DNA of 64,000 bases, from NCBI RefSeq assembly GCF_963966145.1, contig NC_091051.1, forward strand, positions 8,246,001 through 8,310,000. Reading direction: 5' to 3'. Source of the stretch: Tenebrio molitor (lineage: Eukaryota > Arthropoda > Insecta > Coleoptera > Tenebrionidae). The position numbers and the translations under genes were made by a program. Below are positions 60,079-64,000 of this stretch, one piece after another (positions within the stretch are counted from its first letter, which is position 1; each line of letters opens with the position of its first letter). The notes under the pieces were generated by a model. It worked only from the letters and a program-made list of their open reading frames with translations, was not told where the DNA came from and made no database searches.

Positions 60079-61604
60079 TAATTTTACTACGAGTATTCTA
60101 GATTAAACAACACAAAATACTAATTTTATTTTGCAATATTTATTTGGTCGCTTGTTGAAATAAATTGTGTTGCTGTACTAAATAGTTAATCGCTCTCAAA
60201 AAGAAGGCAAATCTTCAAATAAAAATCCTGGAACACAAAACACACCTACCATTCCCATGTAAATTCCCAAAATATCCAATTACCCAAAACGACCTAATTT
60301 AAGCAACAATCAGAGATGTTTCGGATCAGCCGAGAACACTTCTAAAGTTTCTAAGGACGACCGTAATAAAAATGGCAGGATTTAACCTCGTCGGCCGGAG
60401 TCGTAAAGTAAACACAACAAATTGATACAATGATGAAATTGTCCGTCTTTATGTGTCTACCCCACTTTGATTGGTTCGTGTTCCATTTCACTAGCCTTTA
60501 TTATCATGGGAAGGATTTTTTAAGTTTCCACCTGTGTTTTATGTCCGCCTACTTATTCGGTACTTTACCCGGTTTGCCACCATGATAAAAATTAATTGGA
60601 AGCAGTCCTGAAACAGGTCGTGAATAATCGTCGACTAAATATTTTTCAAATTATCTGGGATGGTTGCGGTGAGATTGCGGTCTCCATCGTTTAAATTTCT
60701 CAAATAAATACCTCGAATTGTGTTCCGAGAAAGCAATTAGAAGTGTCTCGTTTAATTAGCCATTGCCGGGATTATTAATATAATGGAATTGATATGGAGT
60801 GTATTTGCATAAAAGCGGCTTCGCACGCATTCTCTCGTCTTTTTGTCCCGTTGGTCCTGTCCAATTTTCGGAAGAGTAGCAGTAACACATTGTTGTACAT
60901 CACATCCCACGTCTCTCCATTACGGTTAATTCACACTGACCACGTTCTTCATAAAAAGAATCAATCCTGTGTTTAGCTTCTCGCCAACAATATAAATTAT
61001 CGACGATGATAAAACACTAAGCCCGAGATCGTTTCTTCTCCAACTTGATCGATGAAATAACAGGATGGATTACCATCAAGACCGTCCGACTGTATTTTAT
61101 TTTGATTTGATCGATTTTTACAGCGTCTTTTCGCATTTTCAATCAATAAATAACTGGACACCTAATTAATAAATATTTATAACTTTACACTCTGCCTGCT
61201 TGGTATGCATACGTTTGTCTAATAAATCAGAAAACCAGTTAATATATTATTTAATATAAATTAATGCATGTAATAACGAGCATGTGAACACATGCAGCGG
61301 GTGCAAACTCGAGAAAACACTATTTTTGCGGGGCTACAGTTGCTGTCTCTAAGACAAAATGCATTTTTGAAGCCTCCTGTAATTTCAGGAACATGATCGT
61401 AACTAGTTGTCTTCGTACAGTTTGCTATAAAAAGTGTAACGTTTCCCAAGCTCATGAATAAATTCATGATCATGTAATTTTTCTAATTTAATATATTATC
61501 CAGTAATAAATTAGTCCGCTCCGTTATAGTACTTCATTATTTTTCATTTTTTACAAGCTGTTTAAATCAAAATTAAAATACAAAAAATTATGAAAATGAA
61601 CACC
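60079..61604. other. Unique stretch, CpG-richer at 60300-61130
   Basis: No gene or repeat recognised. A 60-codon frame at 60794-60976 has no motif. Confidence 0.35.
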
Positions 61605-61783
61605 AAGAGTGTTCAAAAAGTTTGTGGTCAATTGAATTGCTTTTGTTACCTTAATCACCTGTCAAACCATAAATGTCAACGTTATTTATTCAGCGAACGA
61701 GCAATGATGTGGAATTATTTCCTTTGCCAAGCGTTTGTACAAGAGAGAAAACTTGCTTAACCAGAAATTTTTTGAACGCTCGT
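61605..61783. mobile_element. Inverted-repeat element (TIR GAGTGTTCAAAAAGTTT), about 180 bp
   Basis: The left end AGAGTGTTCAAAAAGTTTGT and the right end AATTTTTTGAACGCTCG are inverted relatives (GAGYGTTCAAAAARTTTSTGG). Interior non-coding. The arms differ at several bases, so it is an older copy. Confidence 0.75.
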
Positions 61784-61972
61784 TATTATAATAATTACAA
61801 AATAAGAATATTGCTGTGTTGATTATGAAAGAGCCTTTCGATTTTTAGTCACGTGCCTTGAGACATTTTTTAAATTAAATTTAAAAATGTAATAGACTTG
61901 TAGAAAATCCTTTTACTATTCAAACTTCCAAACCTAAAAAAGGAGATTAAATTTCTCCCCATAACAGAAATA

Positions 61973-62186
61973 ATTGGTTGCAAAAAACGGGAAACGAAAA
62001 TTTTTGTAATGTAAATTTGATTTTTTATATTTGTCAATTAATTGTCTACTTGACAATACCTATCAAATAATTTTTAAAAATGTCATTAAATTTTGACGTT
62101 AAATCTCGTAAGAAGGTTTCACACTGGAAAAATTGTAAAAATGTGTCAATTTTATTCTGATAGTTCCCGTTTTTTTGCAACCAACT
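61973..62186. mobile_element. Inverted-repeat element (TIR AGTTGGTTGCAAAAAACGGG), about 214 bp
   Basis: The left end TTGGTTGCAAAAAACGGGAA pairs with the right end TTCCCGTTTTTTTGCAACCA, followed by ACTGTA. A TA on each side and the CAGTTGGTTGC tip suggest a Tc1/mariner-like MITE. Non-coding. Confidence 0.8.
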
Positions 62187-64000
62187 GTACAAATAATATA
62201 AATATGTATAACAATAATAGTTACATTTTTTTTTTAAATATCTAAGTGTTTTTTCTTCTGAAATGATGTTGATCTATTTACTAAAATATTGTTGCAAGTA
62301 AACTGAAGTATCCAAGTGGATTAGTATACCAGGGTAGTTAATCTCTTAATATCCTAGGCAATTTGATGATGACAAACCTTTTTATAGAGGTCCTGTGCAA
62401 CTCTTGGAATCTCAAAACTTGTATGATGGAATATCTTTAGGGTAAATTAAATAGAAAAACTATATTCCAGGAAGATAATACATATTAAATATGTACTCTT
62501 ATTGGTTCCATTTCGAATTGCATTACTGTTAACACCATTAAAACGTTATTATCTTGAAATACATTTGACCCTGCTCTCTCATTTAGATTCTTCCACATTA
62601 CACGCGAAACTGTATTACCTTTGATAATGAATTCGCATTAAAATGTTAGTGCTACTCCAGTATAAATGAGAAATTCTTCAATTATTCACTCTCAACTAAC
62701 TGATGCATCTATAAATTGCATTGAAAGAATTCAAGGAAAATTAACGTTTGTGTATTTGAAATGTGATGGTTTCTATCTCGTGAAAAGATTGATCATACAC
62801 TGCTTCTAAATAGATTTAATTTACATACTACTGATATGAGATAAGAACTACTGGAGGATCCGAGCTTATCTGTACACTTTCACAAGTTTGTCGATTCACA
62901 ACCAGTCTTGTCGATGATTAATTTCACTGTCTCCTCATATTAATAAAAACATGCCTCTCTTGTGAAAAGCAATGTCATCAGAATTTTTTGTTTCTTAAAT
63001 CTTTGTCCTTCATTCCAAATGCGTGAAAAGATGGAATTCTTGTTAATGTAACAGTTTATGGTGGTACAAGAAATTCTCTTTGGAGTTTGAATTTTCGATT
63101 TCTGTCTAGTCAGATTTATCATTTGAACCCGAGTGGGTTGTGTGTATAGAAAGGTTAAGGTTAGTGGTGCTGGGGTGTCCAGGTCGTCCTTTATCGAATG
63201 GCAGGACATAAAAGACGACAGGTCCACCGGATGAATTTATGCGAGTGACCGTTATAAGCAAACGAACATAAATATAGGTAAGTCCTAATTTACCTTGCGT
63301 TCCTTTGAGTCAAAGAAACCGAATAAAAATGCAGAATGACTGCACGCAGCGTTGTTCGTTTGTGACGGCCGATGAAAGAACTACTAACTTTCAATCAGTC
63401 GCACGATTCCGTACAGCCGATTTAAATTATTGCCTTCGTTGCATAACTTATGATTACGGATAAGAATTTGGCTTGAACAGTGATAATTACCGCTTTCTAG
63501 CTATTTGCGGGACAGTGTTAATAAATATTTGTTGGGTGTCGGCCCACAATAATTGCTTGTTCGCTGATAACATCAGATGCGCGATATCGTTACGAAAAAT
63601 TTTATTAATGGTAAAAACGATGGATAACGTTGTAATTTATGAACGATTTCTAAAATTATACATAACATATAAATTATTTAAACGCCCGTAACATTTTGTG
63701 GGCGGGAAGGAACTACACACACCTTCACTGACATATTATGCACACCCACTAATCTATTCTCATTTGGGAAGACCTACGAAATGCATTTAACTATATTTAG
63801 GTTTTATACATAAGCTTTTATTTATTTTAATTTATTATGGGGATTTAACACGCAACCCGTCAAAATCTCACACTTCCAACTTCTTTCATGTTCATAAACG
63901 AATGCCGAACCAGTGTTAGATGATTGGTCCTGACCGCAACAGTTATGTTTCAATACTAAAATCTTGTAAGTTTACAAATTACTTATTACCATACCAAACA
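62187..64000. other. Unique stretch, CpG-richer at 63130-63560
   Basis: No gene or repeat recognised. Frames on the minus strand at 62940-63227 and the plus strand at 63473-63691 have no motif. The CpG-richer piece may be constrained non-coding DNA. Confidence 0.35.

Noticed and set aside
1..64000. CRISPR arrays, operons and bacterial-type promoters
   Set aside because: No regularly spaced identical repeats or compact genes. All content indicates eukaryotic DNA.

Overview
The window looks like about 64 kb of AT-rich nuclear DNA from an insect. The evidence is the invertebrate-type transposon content: one decayed non-LTR retrotransposon family, many short inverted-repeat DNA elements with TA target sites, and a tRNA-derived SINE. 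A beetle or related holometabolan is my guess only. I found no complete protein-coding gene, no rRNA, no functional tRNA, no CRISPR array and no operon-like layout. Open frames are short (longest about 190 codons) and most are chance or antisense shadows of low-complexity retrotransposon sequence. The window reads as intergenic or intronic DNA.

Layout: 1-17 kb is mostly unique DNA. It holds an antisense retrotransposon tail (0.99-1.6 kb), one possible small exon (2.83-2.91 kb), a CpG-richer island (2.9-3.85 kb), three copies of a foldback repeat (6.3, 10.2, 13.8 kb), a broken SLC17-type transporter fragment on the minus strand (14.0-14.35 kb) and a long palindrome (16.8 kb). At 18-24 kb there is a second antisense retrotransposon copy, a palindrome, a fossil retroelement-like reading frame (22.1-22.3 kb) that recurs at 48.6 kb, and a degenerate repeat seen twice (20.8 and 23.7 kb). 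The stretch 26.9-30.4 kb is a mosaic: a retrotransposon copy split by a TA-flanked element, then a 1.07 kb inverted-repeat element, then two abutting inverted-repeat units. At 33-38.3 kb a diverged duplicated segment shows both filled and empty insertion sites, among further short elements. At 43-49 kb lie the SINE, a GC-rich 11-bp minisatellite and an element-within-element nest. At 52.9-54.5 kb is the only retrotransposon copy that keeps recognisable reverse transcriptase motifs, with the active site damaged. At 56-62.2 kb are six more short inverted-repeat elements.

Between these lie CpG-richer stretches that I could not match to any repeat (for example 40.5-41.65, 45.35-46.1, 50.5-51.65, 54.65-55.56 and 56.55-57.1 kb). 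They could be cis-regulatory DNA of a neighbouring gene, but that is inference. The strongest unusual themes are the set of unrelated foldback repeats sharing a CTCG/CGAG-type loop, the repeated composite hairpin-plus-inverted-repeat arrangement, the dated nesting of elements, and the paired fossil coding fragments.
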